Positions 25,434-36,049 of a DNA stretch of 64,000 nucleotides are shown piece by piece. The position numbers were made by a program, and so were the translations under genes. This DNA comes from Cladorhizidae sp. MBARI D1340-BT2 (taxonomy: Eukaryota; Porifera; Demospongiae; Poecilosclerida; Cladorhizidae), in the NCBI GenBank assembly GCA_028752905.1, contig JAQNBH010000010.1:21003308-21067307 (forward strand), written 5' to 3'. The notes beneath the pieces are model-generated. The model did not search any database and was not told the DNA's origin. It saw only the letters and a program-made list of their open reading frames with translations. The first letter of the stretch is position 1. Each line of letters starts with the position of its first letter.

Positions 25434-25520
25434 CCTCTACTACTACTATGACTACTACTATTTCTACTACTACCACTAGTACTACTTGTACTACTATTAC
25501 TACTACTACTACTATTGTAC
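25434..25520. repeat. (ACT)n microsatellite, right part
   Basis: Continuation of the trinucleotide run interrupted by the Tc1-type element; ends a few bases before the next helicase exon. Confidence 0.85.
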
Positions 25521-25535
25521 TCGTTTGTCCCTCAG

Positions 25536-25653
25536 CTCTACGTCCATCGCAGTGGTCGTACAGCACGTGCACAGAGGCATGGCTTGAGCGTGGTCCTGGT
25601 TGGGCCAGAGGATTTGAAGGCATATCAGAACATTCGCAAGACCCTCAACAGAG
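25536..25653 (+). CDS. DEAD-box RNA helicase exon (motif VI), DDX24-like
   Basis: Starts after CCCTCAG| in phase 0 and encodes LYVHRSGRTARAQRHGLSVV, then LVGPEDLKAYQNIRKTLNRG. HRSGRTAR is helicase motif VI, whose arginines contact ATP. The GPED-x(6)-I-x-KTL pattern after it is what I recall of DDX24/Mak5. The join to 15,637 keeps the frame and gives the expected motif V to motif VI spacing. The 3' boundary is less sure: a weak donor |GTGCAC at 25,654 is assumed because the family similarity stops there. No later exon is seen before the gap at 26,163. Confidence 0.85.
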
Positions 25654-25926
25654 GTGCACACATAAGTAACGTCCTCCTGGCTTCCTTCAGAGGAATGGGG
25701 GGAGAGGACACATACAGTAATGTCCCCCCCCCCCTCATTGGATCTGGTTTGTCCTCTTAGAAAAAGTTGGGGGGCTGTGATTGAAAAAATCTATTAATTT
25801 CGTGCTGTACATGTAGCCAATCTCTTATTTTCCTTCCCCCGCCTAAAATTCAATAACATTGCCCCCACCCCCACTCCTCCACTGTATATAATATATATGT
25901 ACTAACAGGAAGATTACAGCCTAGCC
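25654..25926. other. intronic or intergenic stretch, no gene seen
   Basis: C-rich and AT-rich short runs only. The remaining helicase exons and the 5' pyruvate kinase exons should lie between here and 26,798 but cannot be found. Confidence 0.5.
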
Positions 25927-26162
25927 CCTGTAATTAGAGTTACATTGTGTAGCACACTAATATAAAATTCAACATACATAGCCTCTGTAATTATAGTTAC
26001 ATTGTGTAGCACACTAATATAATACAGCATACAAAGCCTCTATAATTAGAGTTACATTGTGTAGCTCACTGATATAAAATATAGCATACATAGCCTCTGT
26101 AATTAGAGTTACATTGTGTAGCACCCTAATATAAAATACAACATACATAGCCTCTGTAGTTA
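25927..26162. repeat. 58-bp tandem repeat, about four copies
   Basis: Copies of a unit containing GTAATTAGAGTTACATTGTG and TAGCACACTAATATAA start near 25,927, 25,985, 26,042 and 26,099, and a fifth is cut by the N run. Confidence 0.85.
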
Positions 26163-26262
26163 NNNNNNNNNNNNNNNNNNNNNNNNNNNNNNNNNNNNNN
26201 NNNNNNNNNNNNNNNNNNNNNNNNNNNNNNNNNNNNNNNNNNNNNNNNNNNNNNNNNNNNNN
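26163..26262. other. assembly gap of 100 N
   Basis: Exactly 100 N, the conventional length for a gap of unknown size. A different tandem repeat abuts each side. Real sequence is missing here. Confidence 0.98.
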
Positions 26263-26770
26263 CAGCCAGGTGTCATTATTGGCAAGCTTGCTGCATGCCA
26301 GTCAGTGCACAGCCTCCCTGTGCAGCCAGGTGTCATTATTGGCAAGCTTGCTGCGTGCCAGTCAGTGCACAGCCTCCCTGTGCAGCCAGGTGTCATTATT
26401 GGCAAGCTTGCTGCATGCCAGTCAGTACACAGCCTCCCTGTGCAGTCAGGTGTCATTATTGGCAAACTTGCTGCATGCCAGTCAGTACACAGCCTCCCTG
26501 TGCAGCCAGGTGTCATTATTGGCAAGCTTGCTGCGTGCCAGTCAGTACACAGCCTCCATGTGCAGTCAGGTGTCATTATTGGCAAACTTGCTGCATGCCA
26601 GTCAGTACACAGCCTCCCTGTGCAGTCAGGTGTCATTATTGGCAAGCTTGCTGCATGCCAGTCAGTACACAGCCTCCCTGTGCAGCCAGACCTGTGTCAT
26701 TATTGGCAAGCTTGCTGCATGCCAGTCAGTGCACAGCCTCCCCGTGCAGCCAGGTGTCATTATTGGCAAG
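26263..26770. repeat. 60-bp tandem repeat, about 8.5 copies
   Basis: Unit contains TGTCATTATTGGCAAGCTTG and CACAGCCTCCCTGTGCAG. Copies differ by few substitutions; one has a small insertion at about 26,688. As 60 is a multiple of three, all frames stay open, so the frames here are not genes. The last partial copy ends only 27 bp before a pyruvate kinase exon. Confidence 0.95.
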
Positions 26771-26797
26771 CATTGACTACAGCATCTGTTTGCCTAG

Positions 26798-26995
<198 letters not shown>

Positions 26996-27560
26996 CAGTA
27001 GGCGCCATAAAAAACTTGGCGTTGCGTTTAAACCCAACGTACGTGCAACGCATGACCGTTGGCCAAAGAAACGTTACCGAAACGTACAGTACAGAGCGTT
27101 TGGACGCTTGCTGCGTTGAACGCTCGCTGTGTTTTTATGCAAACAGACGCTACTTTCTTTTTTTAACCGAGAGGCGCGTGCATTGACCACCACGTGAACA
27201 GAAGGAAAAAAGCGGCTCGAACTACAGTTACTTGTTCTTTAGAGAGCATCCGCTGGAGTTGTTGTCCGAGTTATTTCATAAATTATTTCAGTACGAGTTT
27301 AAGGGCCTGTACGCTTTAAGAGTCTATAAGCAAGTAAGTTTCCTCCTCTTACTGTTATACTATAACTTTGGTGTAACTGTGGAATTCGCTTGATCCATAC
27401 AAGCTGTTCGAGCCAGTACTTGAGTTTCAGTTTTAGTTATTTTTTGGTAGCTAGAACAAATGGAATACTGGATGGTACTTCTCTAGCTAGTGTTGTACTA
27501 ATGAAGCTACATATTGTCATCAAGAATTGATTCATGTTGTGTTATTGGTTTATTTTAGCC

Positions 27561-27736
27561 CGTGGAGTTGGACTCAGTCTGTCCCACAAGGCAAAGCTCT
27601 GGGGCACCTTGCTGGGGGATGCCTGCAGAGTGAAGGTAGGGAGGGACTTACACATCCCAGAATATGTCTGGAGGCAATTCAACTGGCATCAAACAGGATG
27701 GGACTACAAACCAAGAAATGATTTACTGTTCATGTA
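27561..27736 (+). other. exon-like coding stretch inside the Tc1-type element
   Basis: After an acceptor-like TATTTTAG| the plus strand encodes VGLSLSHKAKLWGTLLGDAC, then a segment with VWRQFNWHQTGWDYKPRNDL, ending LFM and a stop (TAA). Composition looks protein-like (many Trp, charged residues) but I do not recognise it. It could be part of the element's own gene on the other strand to the transposase, or a captured exon. Confidence 0.35.
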
Positions 27737-28340
27737 ATATTTGTGTTTGTTCACAAGTCTTTAATCGACTGGTTTTGTCGACTTCTGTAACAAACATTAA
27801 CATTATGTATATATATTTTAATTTACAACTCTTTCAACTCCCATAATTTACAACTCCCATTTCTATAATTTGTATATAGAATTTGCTAACATTAAAATAC
27901 AATGACAAAAAAAACACAGGATATTGTTCTTTTCAGGTTGACCAATCTTCTATTATGAGCTTCAGTGGGTTTCAAACTGCGACTGCATTCGTCTGTCCAT
28001 ATTACCTTTCCAAACCCTTGATTACCCATGAATTGTCTTTGCCACACCAACCTAAATGATGCAATTGGGGATTATAATCACATCAAGGCAACAAATCTGT
28101 AAAATAATGTTTATTTCAGTGCAAGGGGAATGGCCACTACACCAACAGGGTGGGCATTCAAGCTTCAGCATAAACTACAAACAAAAGCTAGATCAGAAGA
28201 GCCCACCCACTCATAGCAAGCATGTAGGAGGCTTTAAGCCAGTCTCCTTATCAGCTAAATTAAGTCAGCATACAGCCTTAAGAATCCCAAGCAAACAAGA
28301 CTAACACGAACCTAGTTAATTATCTTGCCAACTGGCATTA

Positions 28341-28525
28341 GGAGCTACCCTCCGAGTGAGGCTCTACACCGAAGAATGGTCATTGGGTAGCCATTGTTCT
28401 TGAGGTGCTCTGCAGCTGGAAGGCAGTCATAGTCATTAATTGCATCTTCTGTTCCACTACCTCTCAGACGGCTGCTGTTATCTTTGTAGGTCTCAAACCG
28501 CCAGGCTAAGTCCTGACACAGTCGG
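28341..28525 (-). other. open coding-like stretch inside the Tc1-type element
   Basis: Minus strand, stop-free for about 60 codons: HRLCQDLAWRFETYKDNSSR, then LRGSGTEDAINDYDCLPAAE, then HLKNNGYPMTILRC. It lies upstream of the transposase fragment at 28,010 on the same strand and could be an N-terminal part of the element's protein. Family not recognised. Confidence 0.35.
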
Positions 28526-28803
28526 TGCCTTCAATCTGTTTCTTGTACACCATTCGCTAAAAATCACGATGACTGCCACGTGCAACTCCTGAAGTGCAAC
28601 TCCCTACGATCTATTCCCGCCTAAAAACAATAAACGTTCCGTGCGTCTAAACGTTTAGAGCGGCTAAACGGTCGTGCGTTTAAATGTTTAGCGTCTGAAC
28701 GTTTCGTGCGTTCTTTTTAGCCGGTAGGAAATCGCATGCGTTTAGACGCTGAACCAACGCTCGGTTTAAACGCAACGCCAAGTTTTTTATGGCGCCTACT
28801 GTA

Positions 28804-29070
28804 GGTGTTTTAGCCCGAGCCACCTGGGGTTACAATTGGGAGGTGTGGTTATAACTGGAGGGTGTGGTTACAATCTGAGGGTGTGGTTAAAACTGCTCAA
28901 GTTCAGGTACGATGATTGTTTTAAATAAATGGCTGACGATCACGACTGCTATCTCCAAGGGGGTACGTCTCCAAGGAGATTCGTCTCCAAGGGGATGCGT
29001 CTCCAAGGGAATGCGTCTCCAAGGGGATGCGTCTCTGAGGGGATGCATCTCTGAGGGGATGCAGCTCTGA
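28804..29070. repeat. two short tandem repeats, 24-bp and 16-bp units
   Basis: At 28,815-28,895 there are three to four imperfect copies of GGGTGTGGTTACAA-type units. At 28,948-29,070 about eight copies of a 16-bp unit, GTCTCCAAGGGGATGC, drift to GTCTCTGAGGGGATGC toward the right. Confidence 0.9.
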
Positions 29071-30080
29071 GGTATCTTTTTGGATGGTCCTATGGAAGTT
29101 TTTCCCCTTGCCGAGCAAGCCTACAGAGGCACCTATGTACCTGTATGCCTACAGGGAGACACTCTGAATCACTTCACTCTTGAGAAAGAAAGCACCAGTG
29201 AACTTTGCTGAAAGTTTAGTGCTAGATCTAGTCTAGCTATTGTTTGCTCACTTCAGTGGAACTGTATGCATGCCCCTGGAGCCGAACAAGATGGAACATG
29301 AGCCCTCGCACAAATTGGAGGGAGTCACTGGGAACAGGTCCTCGTGTCCGGGACAGATGTGGCAGTGACAGTAGTGCTCCTGATACTAATGGCGTCCCAG
29401 TTTTGATGAATGCAGGGATCAGATCATTCAACATTTGCTGTGGTTGGTGTGGAATTTATCTCGTCTTGTCGAGATCAACCTCCTTCACTTCTCTTCACAG
29501 AGAAACAGATGTCTCGCATGCTATTGGTGGTGGTGGGGGGTTTGAAGGGACATTGGAACATATGTAACAACTCTTGACGTCTCTGCTGGGAAGTGACGGA
29601 GAGAAAAGTATTGGAAGTGTGTTGCTATATACACTTCATCGTCATCCGAGGTCAAAGGTTGGTCAACATGCATGCGCAAAACTCGCTTTCCATTATGCAC
29701 GCTGAACTTCGAACTTTGAACAGGCTGAGAGGGGGAAACCCCCTGCATGACTCGGGTGGGGAGGTCCCTTCTTGAACTAACTACCAGAAGATATGTAAGT
29801 ATGGATTGAGGTCTGAGTCCAGATCAGCGGGAGAACCAGCCTAAAGAAAGGCAACATCGCCGTCTGGATTATTAAAAAAAGCATGTCATTGAGGAGCTAA
29901 ACAACACCCTCGCTGGCAGAGGCAACGTCGACGTGCCAGAAGAGAGAGAGCAAAATAGCATGTTAATGGACTGATGAGCTAATACAGTGTCCCTGGCCAG
30001 TGCCAACACTGAGATGAGAGGGACTTGTTCAGGAGAGAGCAGGAAAGCTGAGCAGCAAACATCTAGATAGTCTGGTGAAC
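29071..30080. other. pyruvate kinase intron, unique sequence
   Basis: No recognisable gene. Open frames of 60-107 codons on both strands have no similarity I can name and no splice context. Confidence 0.5.
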
Positions 30081-30081
30081 C

Positions 30082-31476
30082 AAGTGAGGTGTCAGTGGAG
30101 AGCATATACTTAGTTACAAGTGAGGTGTCAGTGGAGAGCATATACTTAGTTACAAGTGAGGTGTCAGTGGAGAGCATATACTTAGTTACAAGTGAGGTGT
30201 CAGTGGAGAGCATATACTTAGTTACAAGTGACGTGTCAGTGGAGAGCATATACTTAGTTACAAGTGAGGTGTCAGTGGAGAGCATATACTTAGTTACAAG
30301 TGAGGTGTCAGTGGAGAGCATATACTTAGTTACAAGTGAGGTGTCAGTGGAGAGCATATACTTAGTTACAAGTGAGGTGTCAGTGGAGAGCATATACTTA
30401 GTTACAAGTGAGGTGTCAGTGGAGTGCATATACTTAGTTACAAGTGAGGTGTCAGTGGAGAGCATATAATTAGTTACAAGTGAGGTATCAGTGGAGAGCA
30501 TATACTTAGTTACAAGTGAGGTGTCAGTGGAGAGCATATACTTAGTTACAAGTGAGGTGTCAGTGGAGAGCATATACTTAGTTACAAGTGACGTGTCAGT
30601 GGAGTGCATATACTTAGTTACAAGTGAGGTGTCAGTGAAGTGCATATACTTAGTTACAAGTGAGGTGCCAGTGGAGTGCATATATTTAGTTACAAGTGAG
30701 GTGTCAGTGGGGAGCATATACTTAGTTACAAGTGAGGTGTCAGTGGAGAGCATATACTTAGTTACAAGTGAGGTGTCAGTGGAGAGCATATACTTAGTTA
30801 CAAGTGAGGTGTCAGTGGAGAGCATATACTTAGTTACAAGTGAGGTGTCAGTGGAGAGCATATACTTAGTTACAAGTGAGGTGTCAGTGGAGAGCATATA
30901 CTTAGTTACAAGTGAGGTGTCAGTGGAGAGCATATACTTAGTTACAAGTGAGGCGTCAGTGGAGAGCATATACTTAGTTACAAGTGAGGTGTCAGTGGAG
31001 AGCATATACTTAGTTACAAGTGAGGTGTCAGTGGAGTGCATATACTTAGTTACAAGTGAGGTGTCAGTGGAGAGCATATACTTAGTTACAAGTGAGGTGT
31101 CAGTGGAGAGCATATACTTAGTTACAAGTGAGGTGTCAGTGGAGTGCATATACTTAGTTACAAGTGAGGTGTCAGTGGAGAGCATATACTTAGTTACAAG
31201 TGACGTGTCAGTGGAGTGCATATACTTAGTTACAAGTGAGGTGTCAGTGGAGAGCATATACTTAGTTACAAGTGAGTTGTCAGTGGAGAGCATATACTTA
31301 GTTACAAGTGAGGTGTCAGTGGAGAGCATATACTTAGTTACAAGTGAGGTGTCAGTGGAGAGCATATACTTAGTTACAAGTGAGGTGTCAGTGGAGAGCA
31401 TATACTTAGTTACAAGTGAGGTGTCAGTGGAGAGCATATACTTAGTTACAAGTGAGGTGTCAGTGGAGTGCATATA
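30082..31476. repeat. 36-bp minisatellite, about 39 copies
   Basis: Nearly uniform array with unit parts AGTGAGGTGTCAGTGGAGAG and CATATACTTAGTTAC. Single-base variants (GAGAGC/GAGTGC, GAGG/GACG) alternate. 36 bp is twelve codons, which keeps frames open on both strands (a 12-residue repeat with SIYLVTSEVSVE on plus, LVTKYMLSTDTS on minus); this is a by-product of the repeat. It lies in a pyruvate kinase intron. Confidence 0.97.
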
Positions 31477-31479
31477 TAC

Positions 31480-33106
31480 TATTAGTTACACGTACCATAA
31501 TGATGCATCAAAATATCCCCCCCCCCCTCCCTGCCCTTCGTTGTGGGGTTCCTGCCCTCCAAAAGTTTCAGCTACAGGACTAGCTCCAGCAAGTAGTTTT
31601 TTTCAGAAATGTAACCTGAAAAACATTCAGTGTAGATTAAATATTGGCACTTAGATAGATGTGGAGACTGAGAGAGTGAGTATATATCTTGACTGATATA
31701 TATATATATATGGATAGCAGGATGCAGTAGATGTGGAGTTCAGATGGTCCTGTAGGTGCTATTGGAATTGGACTGACTGGGAGAGTGAGGCCCTAGCAGA
31801 GGAAGAAGGTGTAATCCAGTGAACACTTGCATGTCTAGCATGGACAACGGGGAGAAGTATAACAGATATTATGGATACTCTCTGCACAGGTGATATGAGT
31901 CTAACTTACCTGTAAGGACAAGCTTACCAAGCAGCAATGGAGAAGTGGAAAAGATTCATGACTTTGAAGGCTGAAGTTATCATCAATAATGTAACATCCT
32001 AAACGTTCTTAATTGATCAGAGCTGCCAGTTTCTCTATTGCCTATGAAGTTCAGGATCCATCTTCTATTCCATCTTCTATTCCTGTCATGGTCGGGCACA
32101 TTTTGGACTTAAAGAAAGTGAGGGTTGAGTTACTCTATAATTAGCTCTAGTCGCTTGGGAGACGAACAATATAGCTAGCTAATTCGAGAAACAGGTTTAG
32201 CTACTGTAGTTAAATATCGAAAAATGGCTAACTATAAGCTAAACACTCACCAGAAGTAAGCGTATAGCCTCTTGAAGCTCGGATGCCCATGAAGATATTC
32301 ATCGGCCTCCCCGGCAGACGCATTGCCATCTGAAAGGAAATGAACACAGTCACTGCCCTTGAGGCCCCTTAGCCACGAGCTAAAGCTCTGCAAGTGGGCA
32401 AGCCACATTACCAGAACATAATTAGTAGTCTCTCCAGCAAGCCTGTCCAAGATCTAAACAAGGTAGGTGACAAAATTATTCAGCTCATAAGAAACGCTGG
32501 AATAGCTGGCTCAACAAGAAGCACTCTAGCCAAAAGATTACTTGGCCAGAGAGGTCAGGTTGTGTGCTTAAATTCATTGTTGTTAAGAGTGAGAGCCTGA
32601 AGCACTGCTCACGTTCTTCTTGAGAATTGCACGCAAGTAAAATAATGTCCTCTCTGTGCCTGATTTTTATTATTTTTATTTTTATTGATATAATGGGCGG
32701 CATCCTACCAACAAGTTTTGTTTTTAATTTGTCCCATTATCTGTTACCCTGTAATCCCACAAACTCTGATTGCTCCCCCGTACATCACCGAGAGGTGTGG
32801 TCTTAACTTTGAAGCAATAAAATGCCCATTCGCTCTTCCTTGTGCTTGCAATGTAATCAAAGCAATCTGATTGGGTGTAAGTAAAGCTGCACTGACACAA
32901 GCCGTAGACGATACAGATATCAGACCTCCCCCCCCCCTCCAAGGTGTAAGGAAGAGGTAAAGGGTCTGCTACTACGCCAGCCAGACAAGGGTGTTGGAGG
33001 GCTTGTCCGTGGCACCCTGTACCTCCCTGAAGCTCTGTGCTCATGACCATTTACTTCTTCAGTGATGCCCGTGTCCTCCAGCCCTGTGCTTTGTTTCTTC
33101 CTCCAG
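31480..33106. other. pyruvate kinase intron, mostly unique sequence
   Basis: Short TA runs (31,695) and C runs (31,517; 32,928) but no supported gene on plus. One exon-like segment on minus is listed separately. Confidence 0.5.
32251..32329 (-). other. candidate 79-bp exon on the opposite strand
   Basis: On minus, TTTCCTTTCAG| precedes and |GTGAGTGTTTAG follows, both close to consensus. Two of three frames are open; one reads DGNASAGEADEYLHGHPSFK, then RLYAYF. I do not recognise the protein and found no partner exon, so it may be chance. Confidence 0.25.
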
Positions 33107-33311
33107 GCAAGTACCCCGAGGAGGCCGTAGCCATCATGAGCAAAATCTGCCTCGAGGCTGAGGCTGCCATGTTCCACAATAACGTCTTCGGTGAGCTTCG
33201 TTCCCTCGCTCCCAAGCCAACGCCCACTGTTCAGACCATCGCCATAGCATCCGTTGACGCCTCTTTCCAGCAGAATGCACATGCCATCATCACCTTGACC
33301 ACCACCGGATT
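33107..33311 (+). CDS. pyruvate kinase exon, A to C domain
   Basis: Follows CTTCCTCCAG|; its first two bases complete the Gly codon begun at 26,912. Encodes [20 protein letters not shown], then AMFHNN and later [20 protein letters not shown] with TTTG. This is the end of the A domain and the first part of the regulatory C domain. Two donors overlap at the end: GTACGT at 33,312 and GTGAGG at 33,316. Only the first leaves phase 2, which the next exon needs, so it is chosen. In human PKM the fructose-1,6-bisphosphate loop reads TKSGRS; here it is TTTGLT, so the Arg is replaced by Leu. Confidence 0.93.
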
Positions 33312-33421
33312 GTACGTGAGGGGTGTGGTTAACTAGTGAGTGTTATTTGAAGGGGACCAATCACAGAAGTGTTTAAAGATCATTGCACAAGTCTAGTGTA
33401 TGTATCTAGTGTATGTATATA

Positions 33422-33993
33422 CCGTATTCACTAGAATATAAGTCGCGACTTGTATTTATTTCAGCCAAATCAAGTTGCGATCTTCAAGCGCAGTGCCAAG
33501 CCAGTCTTGCGCTATTGTGCTGACGCAATTTTTGTGTGCGTCATTGTGGTTGTGATTGTTTCATTTCAAACATTGAGCTAGGTAGTAGTTGGCTGGCAAG
33601 AGTTTTCCTAATCGCTATCGTAATCTACAATGAGTTCGTTATGTTCGATCTGTTCTTCATCCTCTTCGTCCAAGGAAGCAAATGGATCTTCTCCACCGCT
33701 GTCACTTCCTTCCAACAGCTGGCGAGTAGCTTGTGTAATGGCTGGGATAGCTAAAGCTGCTACTTTATCGACTTTGAGGCAGTGAGTTTCTCCATCTTCA
33801 GACCCGTACACCTTCACAGTGATGCCACAAGCACGGAATGATTTCCAACTCGGCAGACAAGCTATCTTAGCTAATGATAAACGACTGCACGTGTGCAAGA
33901 GCGGAGGTGTAATTAACTTGGTGTGCTACATTTGGAGTGCGGCTTTCAGAGCGACTTCTATTCAGTGTGCGACTTATATTTGAGTGAATACGG
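33422..33993. mobile_element. pogo-like miniature transposon, 572 bp
   Basis: Terminal inverted repeats of 25 bp with two mismatches: both begin CCGTATTCACT and contain ATATAAGTCGC. TA flanks both ends (33,420-33,421; 33,994-33,995). The interior keeps the C-terminal end of a transposase on minus. It is too short to code for a whole enzyme and so depends on another copy. It lies in a pyruvate kinase intron. Confidence 0.85.
33608..33898 (-). pseudogene. C-terminal tail of a pogo-like transposase
   Basis: Encodes LPSWKSFRACGITVKVYGSE, then a stretch ending LLEGSDSGGEDPFASLDEED with a strongly acidic end. The K-SFRACGI-(x)n-GSED pattern followed by an acidic tail is typical of pogo/Tigger (DDE_1) transposases downstream of the catalytic domain. 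The catalytic domain itself is absent. Confidence 0.65.
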
Positions 33994-33999
33994 TATGTG

Positions 34000-34930
34000 A
34001 GACAAAGCTCTTCTGTAGTTGGTCTTGCAATAACAGCCCTGAGCTCTTCGTGTGTGCACTTATAGACCAGAAGTGGGAAACTTGAAATGCTCTCCTGCCA
34101 TATTTAAATTGTGCGAACAAATATAATATCGGGGGGGAGGTGCTGCGTGATGACATTCAACAGAGAACAGCGGAATAGTTCTCAGCATTACGACAGCCGG
34201 GGGTGGTGGTGAATTGGAGCAGTTGTATTGGACGACTGGACCATTGACTGGAGTAGCTCTCGACGTCGCCATAGTTACATAGATGAACACTCGGATATCT
34301 CTTCGGCGATGCTGTCTCTGTCTCTGACAAGGAAGGCATGAATGAAGGATGTTTCCCGTGGTTGTGAATGGGATCTACATGTATGTACAGCTGTGGTATC
34401 AACCTGTTAGTTGTCGTAAAGGCAATAGCTATTTTTCCCCCGGGTAAAGTATGGGTAATAGCCTATAGCTACATAGCTTCCCGGGTATATTTTTATTGTA
34501 CACTGAGCTGCTTACTTTGTGTCGTTGTCTTGATGAGGGACGATCGTGCTGGAGAACTAGCCTCTCTCTTGCCTCCTCGCTGTCCATCTCCTCTCACATC
34601 TGCACCATCAGCACTGTAAACAGTGTCGCATGTAGTTAGATAATCATATTCATATGTGTGGTACTTGGTGGTAATGAGTGGGGCGTGGTCTATGTTTTGT
34701 CGTAAAAGGACGATGAGTGCGAATGTTGTTCTTGTGTGGGCACACAATAGAAACCGGTGTGGATTGAATGTTGGGAGTAGTAATACGCTAGTCACAGTTT
34801 CATTCTCCAAGGGGGGGAGGGGGGAGGTGGGGATCTGGATTCTAAGGGGAGAGGTGAAAAAGGTTCCAAGGGGAAGTACAGTGTAAGTGAAACCCTGCTT
34901 GTTATATTGACAGTAATATGCTTCCAAATA
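34000..34930. other. pyruvate kinase intron; possible opposite-strand exons
   Basis: On minus, a segment 34,516-34,613 is bounded by GTTTACAG| and |GTAAGC and reads ADGADVRGDGQRGGKREASS, then PARSSLIKTTTQ. A further segment near 34,340-34,260 follows CTTGTCAG|. Neither is recognised. The minus frame at 34,250 shares GDVES and SQ with a frame at 38,730, which is a dispersed repeat rather than conserved coding. Nothing is seen on plus. Confidence 0.3.
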
Positions 34931-35567
34931 CTGTCTTCACTCGATTAGAAGTCGTACTGGATAATTAGTCTTCCAATTGTAACACACCTAGTTAATTATA
35001 TGAATTACCAAATTGCTAGCACCAGCGTGTAGTCAGTAAATCTCCTGCATAGTGTACACTATAAAAGTTTCCGAGTAGATCAAGAAATCCTTCTGTGCTT
35101 GCGGCGGCTCTGTGAAGGTGGAAGGTCTGAGGGCGGAGAGATTCAGTGCTTCAAGGATGATAGAGAAGCTGTTCCAACCTTTACTGCTACATCACCAGCT
35201 GTTGGAAGAGAGTAACAGCGATGGAAGAGATGCATTCGCCTCCCTGGAGGAGGAGGAGGAAGAAGAGGTTGAACTGAACGAACTCCTCGTTGACAATAAT
35301 AACGACCAGGAACTCGGCAACTGCCTGCAGCTAGTGCAATGTCTACAGTGTTTATAAACAACCACAATGACTCGGCGAAAGGGAAAACTCATGCCAGCTA
35401 AATGCACTTTGATTCAGTGGATCAGACGCAAAAGGCTGTTATTGTTGTGTTGTTGTTTTTTTTGTTTTTTTGGGGGTGGTTGGGGGGTGTTACTGCGCTA
35501 GCATAGTTGCAACAACGCAGTTCAGCTGAAGAAGTAGAGATTGTGACTTCTATTCGAGTGGATGCAG
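34931..35567. mobile_element. second pogo-like miniature transposon, diverged
   Basis: Inverted ends: left CTGTCTTCACTCGATTAGAA, right on minus CTGCATCCACTCGAATAGAA, about 24 bp with four mismatches. The left end has TA outside; the right end does not (TG), so the target duplication has decayed. The interior codes on plus for the same acidic transposase tail as the element at 33,422, but in the opposite orientation. Confidence 0.65.
35112..35345 (+). pseudogene. C-terminal tail of a pogo-like transposase
   Basis: Encodes HHQLLEESNSDGRDAFASLE, an acidic run, then NELLVDNNND. It aligns along its length with LLEGSDSGGEDPFASLDEED of the minus-strand fragment at 33,608. This shows the two small elements descend from related transposons. 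Confidence 0.65.
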
Positions 35568-36045
35568 TGCTTGCACTTATAACGATATATGGTTGTATTT
35601 TGTCAAACAAATGATTTCTGAATGTTTGTACTCGGCATTACATGAAAAAATAACACGTTGGTGTTGGTGTTGTTGTTGTTGGTGGTGGTGGTGGTGTTGT
35701 TGTTGTTTATTATTTATATGTTTACTCTCCCATCAATTCCATGGTGAAAGGGTTAAAGTGCATGTCAACTCAGACATCATTGAAACGTACATAAATTTAT
35801 AAAATAAAAATGAAAGTTTGGGATAAAAACGGATTTTTTTAAACCTGCACATGCCACAGTGGACTGCTTGCAATCATAAAGCTTAAGCATGTGTGTACAT
35901 GTACTGTATATACAAATGTATAATAAAAAAAAAAATTTGAACACTAGTGACTGATGGTCACAACTGCCATTGTGAAGGCTCTCTTTCTTGACTCCTGAAA
36001 GCCCTCATGCACTCTGACCTCCTGCCAAGGAAGGCTACACGGACA
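35568..36045. other. intron sequence with GTT microsatellite
   Basis: A GTT/GGT run fills 35,657-35,712. At 35,738-35,755, CCATGGTGAAAGGGTTAA resembles the right end of the outer piggyBac element (GAAAGGG next to TTAA), perhaps a solo end. Nothing else is recognisable. Confidence 0.45.
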
Positions 36046-36049
36046 CCCA

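Larger units (their letters stand above)
26996..28801. mobile_element. second Tc1/mariner-type element, 1.8 kb
   Basis: Ends are inverted repeats beginning CAGTAGGCGCCATAAAAAAC, continuing TTGGCGTTGCGTTTAAAC on both sides, flanked by TA (26,994-26,995 and 28,802-28,803). The end motif resembles that of the element at 19,686 (CAGTAG, then an A run, then GCGT). A minus-strand segment at about 28,010-27,960 encodes VIWTDECSRSLKPTEAHN, the first catalytic region of a Tc1-like transposase, aligning with WTDECTVQLETH in the larger element. The rest of the transposase was not found, so this is a deleted derivative. It lies in a pyruvate kinase intron. Confidence 0.85.

Noticed and set aside
29872..31654. 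Open frames of 533 (minus) and 387 (plus) codons in the 36-bp array
   Set aside because: Twelve-codon repeats on both strands at once; by-product of the repeat.
33316..33321. Donor GTGAGG at the end of the second pyruvate kinase exon
   Set aside because: It leaves phase 0, whereas the next exon requires phase 2; GTACGT at 33,312 fits.
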